A stretch of DNA of 64,000 bases from Terriglobia bacterium (GCA_020072585.1 JAIQGL010000030.1:62001-126000); one strand, 5' to 3'; counted from the stretch's first letter, positions 43,885-52,180 are shown. Notes: generated from the sequence alone by a model not told the origin. Made by a program: numbers and translations.

Positions 43885-44308
43885 GGCGTGGCTGGTCCTA
43901 AGGGTCGCGCTGTCATATACCCATGTGCAGGTTTCCTTGTGCTAAGCGAATGATTCTTGATTTCTTATGTTAAGTGCTTTGTTATGCGTAGTTTAGGGGT
44001 ATGGACACTTCGAATCCGTAAGTCCCATAGAATCATAGACCTATGGCCCCACCTGTGTTAAAAACCCCATAATGAATATATTTTGACACGTCTATATTTT
44101 GACACACTCCCACTGAAAACAAAGCACTTACAAGGCGTGTTCCCAGGCTAAACCAAGCCAAAGCAGCGTTAATCCACAGCATTTAACTACGTGTGTCTTC
44201 AATAACTTAGCAACAAAAAACTGGCCTACGGGCTGTGACAAAGCAAGGCCGCGTACGTCGCGGAAATCACTTAGCTGCTTACGTAGCAGCAGAAAACAAG
44301 GTATCACA
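43885..44308. other. 424-bp noncoding region with tandem TATATTTTGACAC repeats
   Basis: No ORF. TATATTTTGACAC occurs twice (44077-44089 and 44093-44105), 16 bp apart. The region is A+T-rich and precedes the capsid gene. It may hold a late promoter, a packaging (cos/pac) site cut by the neighbouring HNH enzyme, or binding sites for an element regulator. Confidence 0.4.
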
Positions 44309-45475
44309 ATGTCAGCATTGTTCGAAGTTCGTCAACGTCTCGCAGAGAAGCAAGACCAGATTACAGAGTTGTCCAAGTCCTCAACCTTTTCCGAAGCCAG
44401 GCACGCGACCTTAAAAGGCGAAATCACGCGGTTAGAGGCACAGGTACGGGCCATTGAAGAGAACGAAGCGCGCAACGGCGGGCCGGTTATCACCCGCAGC
44501 GCGTACATGCCGGAAGCCGATAGGTTAGAACTTGACCGCAGGGAACGCGCCGCGTTTGACATCGTATTGCGTGGCAAGCAAAACAATGCCCCGCGTGCTC
44601 TCCGCTCATATCTGCCCATGACAGACCAAACGACCGTCGGCGGGGCTTTTTTGGTTCCGGTAGGCGTAGGAGCTGACGTTAGTTCGAAGCTGGTTAGCTT
44701 TGGAAATTTAGCGTCCAAGGTAAGAATCTGGAATACATCTATAGGAGATGCCGTGTCATGGCCTACTGTAGACTCAACGGCAGAACCGGCAAACGGCCAC
44801 TTCATTGACGACAATGCGCCGTTCAGCCAGGAGAGCACGACCAATCCAGTTTTCGGACGCGTCCCTATCAACATAACTAAGACTTGGGAGTCTGGTCTTA
44901 TCCTTGCGCCTGCACGCTTGGTGCAGGACAGTGCTTTTGATCTGCTTTCGGTTTTGACCTATGAAGTAGCACAGCGCCAGTCAAGAGCCATTGACGATCT
45001 TGTAGTTAATGGAGACGGCGCGAGTACCGGTGTAGTCAATATTTCCGGCACCAACACACTTGCACAGGCTTCGCCCACGGCGATTACCTTTGCGGAAATC
45101 TGCGATCTGGAATCGAAGCTACAAGCTGGCTATAACGCTAATGCTTGCTATTGCTTCAATAGCAAAACGTACAGGTATCTCCGCGCATTGAACACCAGCG
45201 GCGTGAAGCACTGGGAAGCACAGGAATTTACCAACGGACTTATCAACAACAAGCCTTACCGGATTTCGGAATCCATGCCGGATATAGGCAGCGGAAAAAA
45301 GGCCGTGGCGCTGGCTGATTGGTCACAAGTTGTGGTCCGCATGGTGGACAGGCTGCGCATTGCCGTATTTAAAGAAATTTTCATGAGCAACTTAGAGGTC
45401 GGATTTGGTAGTTATCAGCGATTTGACTCCGCTGTGTTGCAGCCTTCGGCCATTGCGTTCCTGGCTGGCGCTTAA
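44309..45475 (+). CDS. HK97-family major capsid protein
   Basis: This 388-aa protein has an N-terminal coiled-coil delta/scaffold region (about 1-60: FEVRQRLAEKQDQITELSKS...) normally removed by the prohead protease. The HK97 fold follows: TDQTTVGGAFLVPVGVGADV (N-arm), FGRVPINITKTWESGLILAP, RQSRAIDDLVVNGDGAS, KHWEAQEF...PYRISESMPD, and a C-terminal ...VGFGSYQRFDSAV. It would assemble the icosahedral shell. It is preceded by a long untranslated spacer and followed by the protease gene. Confidence 0.9.
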   Translation: MSALFEVRQRLAEKQDQITELSKSSTFSEARHATLKGEITRLEAQVRAIEENEARNGGPVITRSAYMPEADRLELDRRERAAFDIVLRGKQNNAPRALRSYLPMTDQTTVGGAFLVPVGVGADVSSKLVSFGNLASKVRIWNTSIGDAVSWPTVDSTAEPANGHFIDDNAPFSQESTTNPVFGRVPINITKTWESGLILAPARLVQDSAFDLLSVLTYEVAQRQSRAIDDLVVNGDGASTGVVNISGTNTLAQASPTAITFAEICDLESKLQAGYNANACYCFNSKTYRYLRALNTSGVKHWEAQEFTNGLINNKPYRISESMPDIGSGKKAVALADWSQVVVRMVDRLRIAVFKEIFMSNLEVGFGSYQRFDSAVLQPSAIAFLAGA

Positions 45476-45548
45476 TTTCTTTAGCTCTAAGGGGCATTGC
45501 TACCACAGGGTGCCCCAGCACTAAAACCAAAATCAAGGAGCTGAAGAA

Positions 45549-46187
45549 ATGAACAGCACAATGGAACGCAGACTACAGGCGTCACGCATCGAATTGCGGG
45601 CGTCCAATGGACAGCCAACGCGCCTTGCCGGGTATGCTGCCCTTTTCGATTCACCCAGTGAAGACTTGGGCGGATTCACAGAGACAATCAAGCGGGGTGC
45701 GTTCAAGGATGCACTAGCCAGCGCCGGGCTGGATTGCCGCATGTTGTTTAACCACGATTCGAACATGGTATTGGGCAGAACGCCCGACACCTTGGCACTG
45801 CGGGAAGATAGCACAGGGCTGTACTTCGATTGTATGCCGCCTGATACCAGCTATGCCAAAGACGTGATGACGCTGGTTTCAAAAAACATCGTGAATCAAT
45901 GCTCATTCGGGTTCACCGTCGCGGCTGACGAGTGGTACAACAGCGCGGGAGAATTGGTTTCGAGATGGTCCGGCGTCAAGCGGGTCATCACAAAAATTGG
46001 AACCTTAATGGATACAAGTGTGGTGACGTATCCTGCGTACAGCTCAACGTCCGTTACTGCACGATCTGCATTCTTATTCCCTGGTGGAGTGCCTACCTTA
46101 AGCCTTGAAGATGCACGGCGGGAAGCGCAACGGTCCTTGGCGCGCAAGTTTTTGGAGCAATCCCGCAGCCGCGTCACCTGCCGGTAA
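45549..46187 (+). CDS. HK97-family prohead protease
   Basis: This 212-aa protein starts at an ATG after AAGGAG. The hallmarks are RLAGYAALFDSPSEDLGGFT, IKRGAFKDAL, LFNHDSNMVLGRTPDTLALR, and QCSFGFTVAAD, with the catalytic His in NHD and Ser in CSFGF. It cleaves the capsid delta domain during maturation. It lies after the capsid gene, whereas most HK97-type modules have portal, protease, capsid. The order is atypical but the gene looks intact. Confidence 0.9.
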   Translation: MNSTMERRLQASRIELRASNGQPTRLAGYAALFDSPSEDLGGFTETIKRGAFKDALASAGLDCRMLFNHDSNMVLGRTPDTLALREDSTGLYFDCMPPDTSYAKDVMTLVSKNIVNQCSFGFTVAADEWYNSAGELVSRWSGVKRVITKIGTLMDTSVVTYPAYSSTSVTARSAFLFPGGVPTLSLEDARREAQRSLARKFLEQSRSRVTCR

Positions 46188-46279
46188 ATACATAAATTCG
46201 CAAAGTGGGGCATCCACCGCAGACAGCGGCGCGGTGCCCCGGTTTTTTATTGCCTATTTTCCGTTAAAGGGGAACCGCC

Positions 46280-46813
46280 ATGTCAACCGCAGCCCTGCCC
46301 GTCTATTCCGTCACTGAGTGCCTTGCCGATGCAGCCCGCGCCGCGTCTCTTGAGACAGAAACCCAAGTGGAAGCGTTGCTCTCCGCAGCGGAGATGACGC
46401 CGGAACAGGTGTTTGAACGCTGCATGTACTCTTTCGAGCAACGTTGGTTTCCCAGCTATAGAGAAATCGAATACAAAGCAAGTCGCTATTGGGTTGCGTA
46501 TCGGGCTTTGAACGCTGATTTATGGCAGCGGTACACCGCAATGGAACGCAACTACGAGGCAACCGGCACCCGCTGTGCTGACGCTGAATTGATTGCAGCG
46601 TGCGGCGCTGCATGGAAGAAGTCTGGGCTGCACCACTTGGGCAGACACCTGCGGGCACCCGCGCACAGGCACCACAGCGAAAAACCAAGGCAACGCCAGC
46701 CACGTAAGCGGGAACGCCCTGCGGATGATACTAGAATTAGGCTATGGCTTGCGCCTGATTTGAAGCAGGAACGCGAGGCAGACAGCGGGATTATGCGGGG
46801 AACGCTGCGGTAG
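46280..46813 (+). CDS. Hypothetical protein at the right end of the element
   Basis: This 177-aa protein starts at an ATG with AAAGGGGA upstream. The N-terminal two thirds are helical (SVTECLADAARAASLETETQ ... FEQRWFPSYREIEYKASRYW). The C-terminal third is basic and His/Arg-rich (LRAPAHRHHSEKPRQRQPRK). It could be a head-completion or DNA-binding protein, but no family was recognised. It is the last gene before attR. Confidence 0.55.
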   Translation: MSTAALPVYSVTECLADAARAASLETETQVEALLSAAEMTPEQVFERCMYSFEQRWFPSYREIEYKASRYWVAYRALNADLWQRYTAMERNYEATGTRCADAELIAACGAAWKKSGLHHLGRHLRAPAHRHHSEKPRQRQPRKRERPADDTRIRLWLAPDLKQEREADSGIMRGTLR

Positions 46814-46820
46814 GTGAAAT

Positions 46821-46894
46821 TTTTCACTTATTTTTCACTAATGGAGTCAAATAGTGCCTGTTTTCACCTAATCTCACCTAACGTAAGTCATTGA
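46821..46894. promoter_or_regulatory. Right-end integrase arm-site candidates
   Basis: TTTTCACTTA (46821-46830), TTTTTCACTAATG (46831-46843) and two TCACCTAA copies (near 46864 and 46874) are followed by CGTAAGTCATTGA (46882-46894). The second matches 31737-31749 directly. The last is the inverse of 31708-31720. Confidence 0.5.
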
Positions 46895-46923
46895 GAAATA
46901 TGTGTTTTGGCTATGTGGTTCTC

Positions 46924-46964
46924 GATTGAGAATCTCACGTCCTAACCCCTAGACGATAGCGCCA
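46924..46964. repeat. attR: 41-bp direct repeat, orphan tRNA 5' half
   Basis: This is identical to 31667-31707. Here the tRNA 5' half is followed on its 3' side (lower coordinates) by element DNA rather than the rest of the tRNA, so this copy is non-functional. Its upstream side still carries the native tRNA promoter. Confidence 0.85.
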
Positions 46965-46987
46965 CTCTGTTTGTGTGGGTCACACGT

Positions 46988-47015
46988 AGTATAACAAAAA
47001 GCCTTGACGTGTCAG
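46988..47015 (-). promoter_or_regulatory. Orphaned native promoter of tRNA-Glu
   Basis: On the minus strand CTGACA (47015-47010), 16 nt and TATACT (46993-46988) lie 25 nt upstream of the tRNA 5' end in attR, the geometry of a tRNA promoter. After integration it drives only the 5' half of the tRNA into element DNA. Confidence 0.6.
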
Positions 47016-47413
47016 CACAGGAGCGAAGTTGCGCAGTCCCACACCTCCCCGGAACAAAACTTGGGCCAAAGCGCCCCATGCCCAATGAATAATGACCAAT
47101 GAATAATGAATGACCAATGATGGACCAGGTCTTGCAGATGTTAATGTCGAGGTGCCCTGGCCAGCTTGCATGAAAGCCAGCGTGCATTCGGAAGACTGAT
47201 AAGTTTCCCTCACAGAATGAGCAATCGCTCTTTAAGATTAACCGGCAAGTTCCGAAAAAAAATTATTTAATCCTGCTAAGGACAACATTCTTTCTGATTT
47301 TCGGATCAATCGTCCCAAAGTCGGCGCAGATTCTCTATAATCTAAGGAACGCCACACTCGTTTTTCATTCAACTAACTTTCATAAGATCGTAGAGTCAGG
47401 AGCATTTATCAGT
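47016..47413. other. Intergenic region with short tandem repeats
   Basis: No gene supported. Imperfect tandem copies of ATGAATAATGACCA occur at about 47086-47130. A TATAAT at 47336-47341 may be the -10 of the following DUF2934 gene; its -35 is poor. Confidence 0.4.
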
Positions 47414-47695
47414 ATGGCAGGAAAACCACCTCAAAAACCTCGCAAGACCACGTCCTTGAAGAAAGGCCCGGCACAACCGGCGGCAACCGTTACCCCCATT
47501 GAATCCGCTCCGAAAGGCGCAGAGACCAGTGACCGCAAATTGCCGTCGTTGAATCAGGAAATCCAGGAACAGATTCGTACCCGCGCGTATGAGCTTTTTG
47601 TGGAACGTGGACGGCACGAAGGTCATGACCGTGAAGATTGGGAACGGGCTGAAGCTGAGGTCCGCTCAAAATATCAAAGGGAAAAAAGCGCATAG
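47414..47695 (+). CDS. DUF2934 family protein
   Basis: This 93-aa protein has a Lys/Pro/Ala-rich disordered N-terminus followed by the DUF2934 helix-loop-helix (IRTRAYELFVERGRHEGHDR EDWERAE). The family is small, of unknown function and especially common in Acidobacteriota and some Proteobacteria. It lies 5 nt upstream of a response-regulator gene, so the two may be cotranscribed. Confidence 0.85.
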   Translation: MAGKPPQKPRKTTSLKKGPAQPAATVTPIESAPKGAETSDRKLPSLNQEIQEQIRTRAYELFVERGRHEGHDREDWERAEAEVRSKYQREKSA

Positions 47696-47700
47696 CCTAC

Positions 47701-48075
47701 ATGAAACAGGTCCTACTGCTTGACGACAACATCACCCAGCTTACCGTCCGTGAGCTGGTGCTGCGCAAGGCTGAAATTGAGAGCCATGTGGCTACCAATG
47801 CGCAAAGCGCCCTTGCCTTGTTGCGCAGTGATGCGGGCCGGGCAAAAATCGGGGCCGTCATTACAGACCACCTCATGCCGGACATGGATGGCATCGAATT
47901 CGTGCGCCAATTGCGCGCCTTTAACCCGGATATTCCCGTAATAGTGATCAGCGGCCTTCCTGACGCCGATTCCGAGTATGCGGGAATGAACGTGATTTTC
48001 CGTGTAAAGCCTTGTGATCCCGAGGACTTAATTACCTTGGTCAGGTCGGCCCTGGGGTGTAAAACGTCTGCCTAA
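47701..48075 (+). CDS. Single-domain response regulator
   Basis: This 124-aa receiver domain has no output domain. The acid pocket D8/D9, the phosphoacceptor D56 (VITDHLMPDMDG), S84 (VISG) and K103 (VKP) are all present, so phosphorylation by a histidine kinase is expected. It would act through protein contacts in the CheY manner. No kinase gene is adjacent. It follows the DUF2934 gene by 5 nt. Confidence 0.85.
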   Translation: MKQVLLLDDNITQLTVRELVLRKAEIESHVATNAQSALALLRSDAGRAKIGAVITDHLMPDMDGIEFVRQLRAFNPDIPVIVISGLPDADSEYAGMNVIFRVKPCDPEDLITLVRSALGCKTSA

Positions 48076-48116
48076 TTGAACGATTGCAGTACGCGTGAAA
48101 CCATATTAAGCTGCCA

Positions 48117-50168
48117 ATGATGCCATTACTGGGAAGCTTTTGCCTTTTATTTGCGTTAGCGCTGGCTCTCTACTGTTTTGTCGTAGGGGTGCTGGCCGCC
48201 GTGCGCAGAGACGCCGTAGGTTATCGCCTGGCAGAGACGGCCCGCCGGGCCGGCATGGCCACCTTTGCCGCAGTCTTCCTGGCTGCGGCGGCGTTGGTAT
48301 ATGCGGCCATGACGAATGACTTTTCCGTCGCCTACATCCTTCATCACTCCAATCGTGCCCTGCCGGGACCATATAAGTTTGCCGCTCTATGGTCCGGACA
48401 GGAGGGCTCGATGCTCTTCTGGGCGCTGCTGCTCTCGGCCTATGGATTTGTGCTGCGGCTGCGCCACAAAGTCGATCAGCGTCTGGTGGCAATGGCGTCC
48501 ATGGTATTGGCGGGAATCCAGGTCTTTTTCCTGGTTCTGGTCAATTTTGTCGCCAATCCATTTGGCATGATGGACATCGTCGCCGCCGATGGCAACGGCC
48601 TGAATCCGTTGCTGCAATACCCTGAGATGGTGATCCATCCGCCGATGCTCTACCTCGGCTACGTCGGCGTCTCAGTTCCCTTTGCTTTTGCGCTGGCTGC
48701 GCTGATCATGCGGTACCCCGGCGAAAAATGGATCCATATTACCCGTCGCTGGACCATGGTGGCCTGGCTGTTCCTTACCTGTGGAATCTCTCTGGGCGCC
48801 CACTGGGCTTATGCAGTTCTGGGTTGGGGCGGATACTGGGGCTGGGACCCGGTTGAAAACGCCTCCTTGCTGCCCTGGCTTTCCACCACAGCATTCCTCC
48901 ATTCAGTCATGATGCAGGAAAAGCGCGGCATGATGAAGGTCTGGAATGTGTGGCTGATCTTTATCACCTTTATGCTCTCCATTCTGGGGACCATGCTCAC
49001 CCGCGCCGGCCTGGTCAGCTCAGTGCATGCCTTCGCGCAATCGAGTATCGGCTCGTGGTTTACGGGACTTCTGCTCGTCGTCTTTCTCGTCTGCCTATTT
49101 TTCTACGTTCGGAACCGGGATCATCTCCGATCAGAAAACAAGCTGGAATCCCTGGTTTCACGCGAATCCAGCTTCCTGTTCAACAATCTGGTGCTTCTGG
49201 GCGCGTGCTTCGCCGTGCTGTGCGGCACGCTTTTCCCCATCCTTTCTGAATGGGTGCGCGACGTCAAAATGAACCTGGGCGCTCCGTTCTATAACAAGGT
49301 AATGGTCCCGATCGGGTTGTTCCTGATCTTTCTCACAGCGGTGGGACCGTTGCTGGCTTGGCGCAGTACGTCATGGGGCAGCATCAAGCGCAATTTCAGA
49401 ATACCCGCGGTAATCTCCTTGCTCATTGAGATCGCAGTCAGCGCAATGCTGATCAAGAATGGCGTTCGTTTCTGGACGGATACCGGACAGATGTATGCGA
49501 TGCTGGCATTTTGTTTGAGCACCCTGGTCATCGCCACCATTGGTTCTGAATTTGTCCGCGGCGGCCTGGTCTGGAAAAACAAGCTACAGACCAACCTGCT
49601 TGCTGGAATGTATCAGCTCACCCGCCGCAATATGCGCCGCTATGGCGGTTACGTGGTGCACTTTGGCGTAGTGCTGGTCGTCATCGGTCTGGCGGGCGCT
49701 GCCTTCAACCGGGACAAAGAACAGGAAATGGCCAAGGGTGACGAGCTCCAGATTGGCCATTACACGCTGGTGGGCGAAGAATACACCGACGACGACAATG
49801 CCAATTACACATCCCATGCCGCCCTGCTCGATGTTTATAAAGACGGGAAATTCGTGACCCGGCTGAATCCCGAGGAGCGGTTCTTCAAGGCCAGCGGCGG
49901 ACAACCTGTACATATTGTGGCGAACCATTCCACCTTGAGCGAGGATCTGTACATCGTCTTTGAAGGCTTTTCAAATGGCCATCCCATGATCAAGGCCATG
50001 ATCAATCCGCTGGTAAACTGGATTTGGATTGGTGTGCTGGTCGTCGTCCTGGGTACCGGAATGGCTCTGGTACCGAATGCGGCGCTGGTTACGGCGCAAG
50101 TGCCCAAGGCCGCCGCCGTTGCTGCCATGGAAGAACAGGGCATGCATCCCGCAGGAGCAGGTAAATGA
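48117..50168 (+). CDS. ccmF: Cytochrome c haem lyase subunit CcmF
   Basis: This 683-aa polytopic membrane protein belongs to the System I cytochrome c maturation pathway and attaches haem to apocytochromes in the periplasm. The WWD-type haem-handling motif is clear (WGGYWGWDPVENASLLPWLS). Other family segments are GSMLFWALLLSAYGFVLRLR, NPLLQYPEMVIHPPMLYLGY and a C-terminal periplasmic domain before the last helix. Length is in the family range. The stop overlaps the ccmH start (ATGA). It serves c-type cytochromes such as the di-heme protein at 27-30 kb. Confidence 0.93.
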   Translation: MMPLLGSFCLLFALALALYCFVVGVLAAVRRDAVGYRLAETARRAGMATFAAVFLAAAALVYAAMTNDFSVAYILHHSNRALPGPYKFAALWSGQEGSMLFWALLLSAYGFVLRLRHKVDQRLVAMASMVLAGIQVFFLVLVNFVANPFGMMDIVAADGNGLNPLLQYPEMVIHPPMLYLGYVGVSVPFAFALAALIMRYPGEKWIHITRRWTMVAWLFLTCGISLGAHWAYAVLGWGGYWGWDPVENASLLPWLSTTAFLHSVMMQEKRGMMKVWNVWLIFITFMLSILGTMLTRAGLVSSVHAFAQSSIGSWFTGLLLVVFLVCLFFYVRNRDHLRSENKLESLVSRESSFLFNNLVLLGACFAVLCGTLFPILSEWVRDVKMNLGAPFYNKVMVPIGLFLIFLTAVGPLLAWRSTSWGSIKRNFRIPAVISLLIEIAVSAMLIKNGVRFWTDTGQMYAMLAFCLSTLVIATIGSEFVRGGLVWKNKLQTNLLAGMYQLTRRNMRRYGGYVVHFGVVLVVIGLAGAAFNRDKEQEMAKGDELQIGHYTLVGEEYTDDDNANYTSHAALLDVYKDGKFVTRLNPEERFFKASGGQPVHIVANHSTLSEDLYIVFEGFSNGHPMIKAMINPLVNWIWIGVLVVVLGTGMALVPNAALVTAQVPKAAAVAAMEEQGMHPAGAGK

Positions 50169-50626
50169 AGCGCATCGCCAAATTGCTGCTGCTTCCCTGT
50201 CTGGTCGTACTGCTCATGGGTGCGGACAATCAGGAGGCCCGCTTCCAGAATATTGGCGGCAAGATCATGTGCACCTGCAGCTGCGCGCAGATGCTCTTGA
50301 AATGCAACCACGTGGGCTGCCCGAACTCTGACCAGATGCGACGCGAGCTCAGGGCCGCAGTCATGCGTACCAGTAATGATGAAGAAGTGCTGAACTGGTT
50401 CCGCGCAAACTGGGGGATCACCGCGGTGGTTGAACCCTCAACTCACGGATTTGAACTGCTGGCCTGGATTCTGCCCGCCGCCGGACTTGGATTAGGATTG
50501 CTTCTGGTCCTTTTGCTGATTCGCAGTTGGAAGCTGCGGCCTGCTCCAGCCGCCGCGGCCGACCTGAACCTTGCTCCTGATCTTGAAGCCATGCGCGCAC
50601 GCGCTCGACGGGAGACTGAACTATGA
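50165..50626 (+). CDS. ccmH: CcmH/CycL-type cytochrome c maturation protein
   Basis: This 153-aa protein has a signal peptide or N-terminal membrane segment, then a Cys-rich motif CTCSCAQMLLKCNHVGC in place of the classical LRCxxC, and the helical bundle typical of CcmH (DQMRRELRAAV...EEVLNWFRANWG). A transmembrane helix follows (about 100-122). It would reduce apocytochrome disulfides and deliver the protein to CcmF. It overlaps both neighbours by 4 nt. The extra cysteines compared with E. coli CcmH are notable but are seen in other non-proteobacterial versions as far as I recall. Confidence 0.85.
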   Translation: MKRIAKLLLLPCLVVLLMGADNQEARFQNIGGKIMCTCSCAQMLLKCNHVGCPNSDQMRRELRAAVMRTSNDEEVLNWFRANWGITAVVEPSTHGFELLAWILPAAGLGLGLLLVLLLIRSWKLRPAPAAAADLNLAPDLEAMRARARRETEL

Positions 50627-50919
50627 GTCCGGCTGTACTTGACTATGGCATCAAGATGTTTTGTTGCGTGTTTGCCGCAGGCGTCCTGGTCTATGTTTTT
50701 CTTCCCACCCGTGACACGGAAACCGGCGTGGACAAGACGCGCGTTGCCTATCTCTACGAACGTAAAGATGTGGTCTATGAAAACCTGCGCGACCTGAATT
50801 TTGAATTTAAATCCGGCAAGTTCACCCAGGAAGACTATGACGGCATGCGGGTAGGCCTGGAAGCCGAAGCAGCCCGCATCCTGGCGGAAATTGAAATGCT
50901 GGAATCTGTAAAAGCCTGA
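50623..50919 (+). CDS. Short CcmI-like membrane protein
   Basis: This 98-aa protein has one N-terminal transmembrane helix (GIKMFCCVFAAGVLVYVFLP), then a helical segment ending ENLRDLNFEFKSGKFTQEDY...LEAEAARILAEIE. The 'DL.F....GK....DY' pattern matches the short cytoplasmic helix after the membrane segments of CcmI. It lacks the TPR domain of full CcmI. Overlap with ccmH (ATGA) places it in the maturation operon. Confidence 0.65.
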   Translation: MSPAVLDYGIKMFCCVFAAGVLVYVFLPTRDTETGVDKTRVAYLYERKDVVYENLRDLNFEFKSGKFTQEDYDGMRVGLEAEAARILAEIEMLESVKA

Positions 50920-50933
50920 AGGAGCCCATTCCA

Positions 50934-52157
50934 TTGAAGCGAGCCGGTATTACCCTTCTCCTTTTCCTCTGCTCGGTTGCCGCCGTGGCGGAGACGTTGC
51001 GGGGCGTTGTCCAAAACAGCACCACCAGCAAACCTTCCGCCGGAGATGAGGTCACTCTCAAGAAAATCGGCAATGGCATGGAAGATGTGGGCAAAACCAA
51101 GACCAATGCCAAAGGCGAATTCAGCTTTACTGTCCCGCCGGCGCAGCAGCCCTACATCGTTTGGGTCCAGCACCAGGGCGTAACTTACACGCAGGCGGGT
51201 CTGCCTGGCGGGGGCCCGGTGGCGGTACGGGTCTTTGACTCTTCTACCAGCGTAAAAGACATCAGTGTCCTGGAGCATGCAATCGCGCTCCAGACCAGCC
51301 CGAATGGAGCAACGCTCAGCGGTGAAGAGATATTTACCGTCGCCAATCAGTCGAATCCTCCCCGGACACTCTACGGACCACATACGTTCACGCTGTATCT
51401 GCCGGACGGAGCCACGATCACAGAGAGCAGCGTGCAGACCGGCAAGACGCAACTGAAGGCTGCCTTGGTTCCCACCAGTGAAAAGAACAAGTATGCGTCT
51501 GTTTTTCCCATTCGACCGGGCCAGACACAATTCCATATCATCTATACCGTTCCTTATGCGGGTAAGTTGCAAATAGACCCCCGGTCAGACCTCACAACGG
51601 GAACCCTCATGGTGGCTGCTCCGGACTCCATCAAGGTCTCGCCGAGTGACGCCTCCGTCTATCAGAACACGACCAACCCGCAGTTCAAGAATGTGAACTT
51701 CTACGTAGCCAAAAACGTCTCCGCCCAGCAAAAAGTGGCATTTGAAATCGCCGGCAAGGGAGAGATGCCGCGTGAACCTGAGCAGGCGGCGGATCCTGCG
51801 CGTGGTGCGCCTGGACGCGGCGAACCTGCCGGCCCCGGAGGCGGTCTTGGCGTACCCAATGAAAGACCTGACCCGCTGCACTCCGGCCAGTGGCTGTTTC
51901 TGGGAGTACTCACACTCTTTCTGGCCGCAGGCGCAACTTTTGTTTACACCGCGAACCAGAACGCGCCCGTAGCAGCCACACATGCCCCGGGCCAGGACCG
52001 GTCCACAACGCTGCTGGAAGCCATGAAAGAAGAGGTGTTCCAGCTGGAATCTGATCGCTTGCAGGGCAAAATCAAGCCGGACGATTACCAGGCAGCAAAA
52101 TCCGCTCTGGATAAAACGTTGCAACGGGCTGTGCAGCGCCAGTCAAGCGCGAAATAA
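50934..52157 (+). CDS. Secreted/membrane protein with CnaB-like domain and CcmI-like tail
   Basis: This 407-aa protein uses a TTG start preceded by AAGGAG. It has a signal peptide (MKRAGITLLLFLCSVAAVAE), a carboxypeptidase-regulatory/CnaB-like domain (about 20-95), a second beta-rich domain (about 100-260) and a Pro/Gly-rich linker. A transmembrane helix follows (about 318-338), then a cytoplasmic helical tail with QLESDRLQGKIKPDDYQAAK, which repeats the CcmI-like pattern of the preceding gene. It follows the ccm genes by 14 bp. It may be an accessory in cytochrome c assembly or a sensor of its state. No precise function known to me. Confidence 0.65.
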   Translation: MKRAGITLLLFLCSVAAVAETLRGVVQNSTTSKPSAGDEVTLKKIGNGMEDVGKTKTNAKGEFSFTVPPAQQPYIVWVQHQGVTYTQAGLPGGGPVAVRVFDSSTSVKDISVLEHAIALQTSPNGATLSGEEIFTVANQSNPPRTLYGPHTFTLYLPDGATITESSVQTGKTQLKAALVPTSEKNKYASVFPIRPGQTQFHIIYTVPYAGKLQIDPRSDLTTGTLMVAAPDSIKVSPSDASVYQNTTNPQFKNVNFYVAKNVSAQQKVAFEIAGKGEMPREPEQAADPARGAPGRGEPAGPGGGLGVPNERPDPLHSGQWLFLGVLTLFLAAGATFVYTANQNAPVAATHAPGQDRSTTLLEAMKEEVFQLESDRLQGKIKPDDYQAAKSALDKTLQRAVQRQSSAK

Positions 52158-52180
52158 ACCAGCTACTTGAGAGTTCCTGA

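Larger units (their letters stand above)
31667..46964. mobile_element. 15.3-kb integrative element with HK97-type head genes (satellite or reduced prophage)
   Basis: The element is bounded by 41-bp perfect direct repeats (31667-31707 and 46924-46964) that equal the 5' half of tRNA-Glu(CTC). It contains a tyrosine recombinase at the left end and candidate arm-type sites at both ends. Cargo consists of regulators, a Hint-domain protein, a fibre-like protein, a lipoprotein, and a portal, HNH, capsid and protease module. Genes for terminase, tail tube, tape measure, lysis and replication were not recognised. The element is more A+T-rich than the flanks. It could be a capsid-forming phage satellite needing helper functions, or a prophage that has lost modules. 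The size and the intact reading frames favour the former. Confidence 0.8.

Noticed and set aside
46942-47213. Minus-strand ORFs of 77-81 aa beyond attR
   Set aside because: They cover the orphan tRNA promoter and short tandem repeats and have no coding features.
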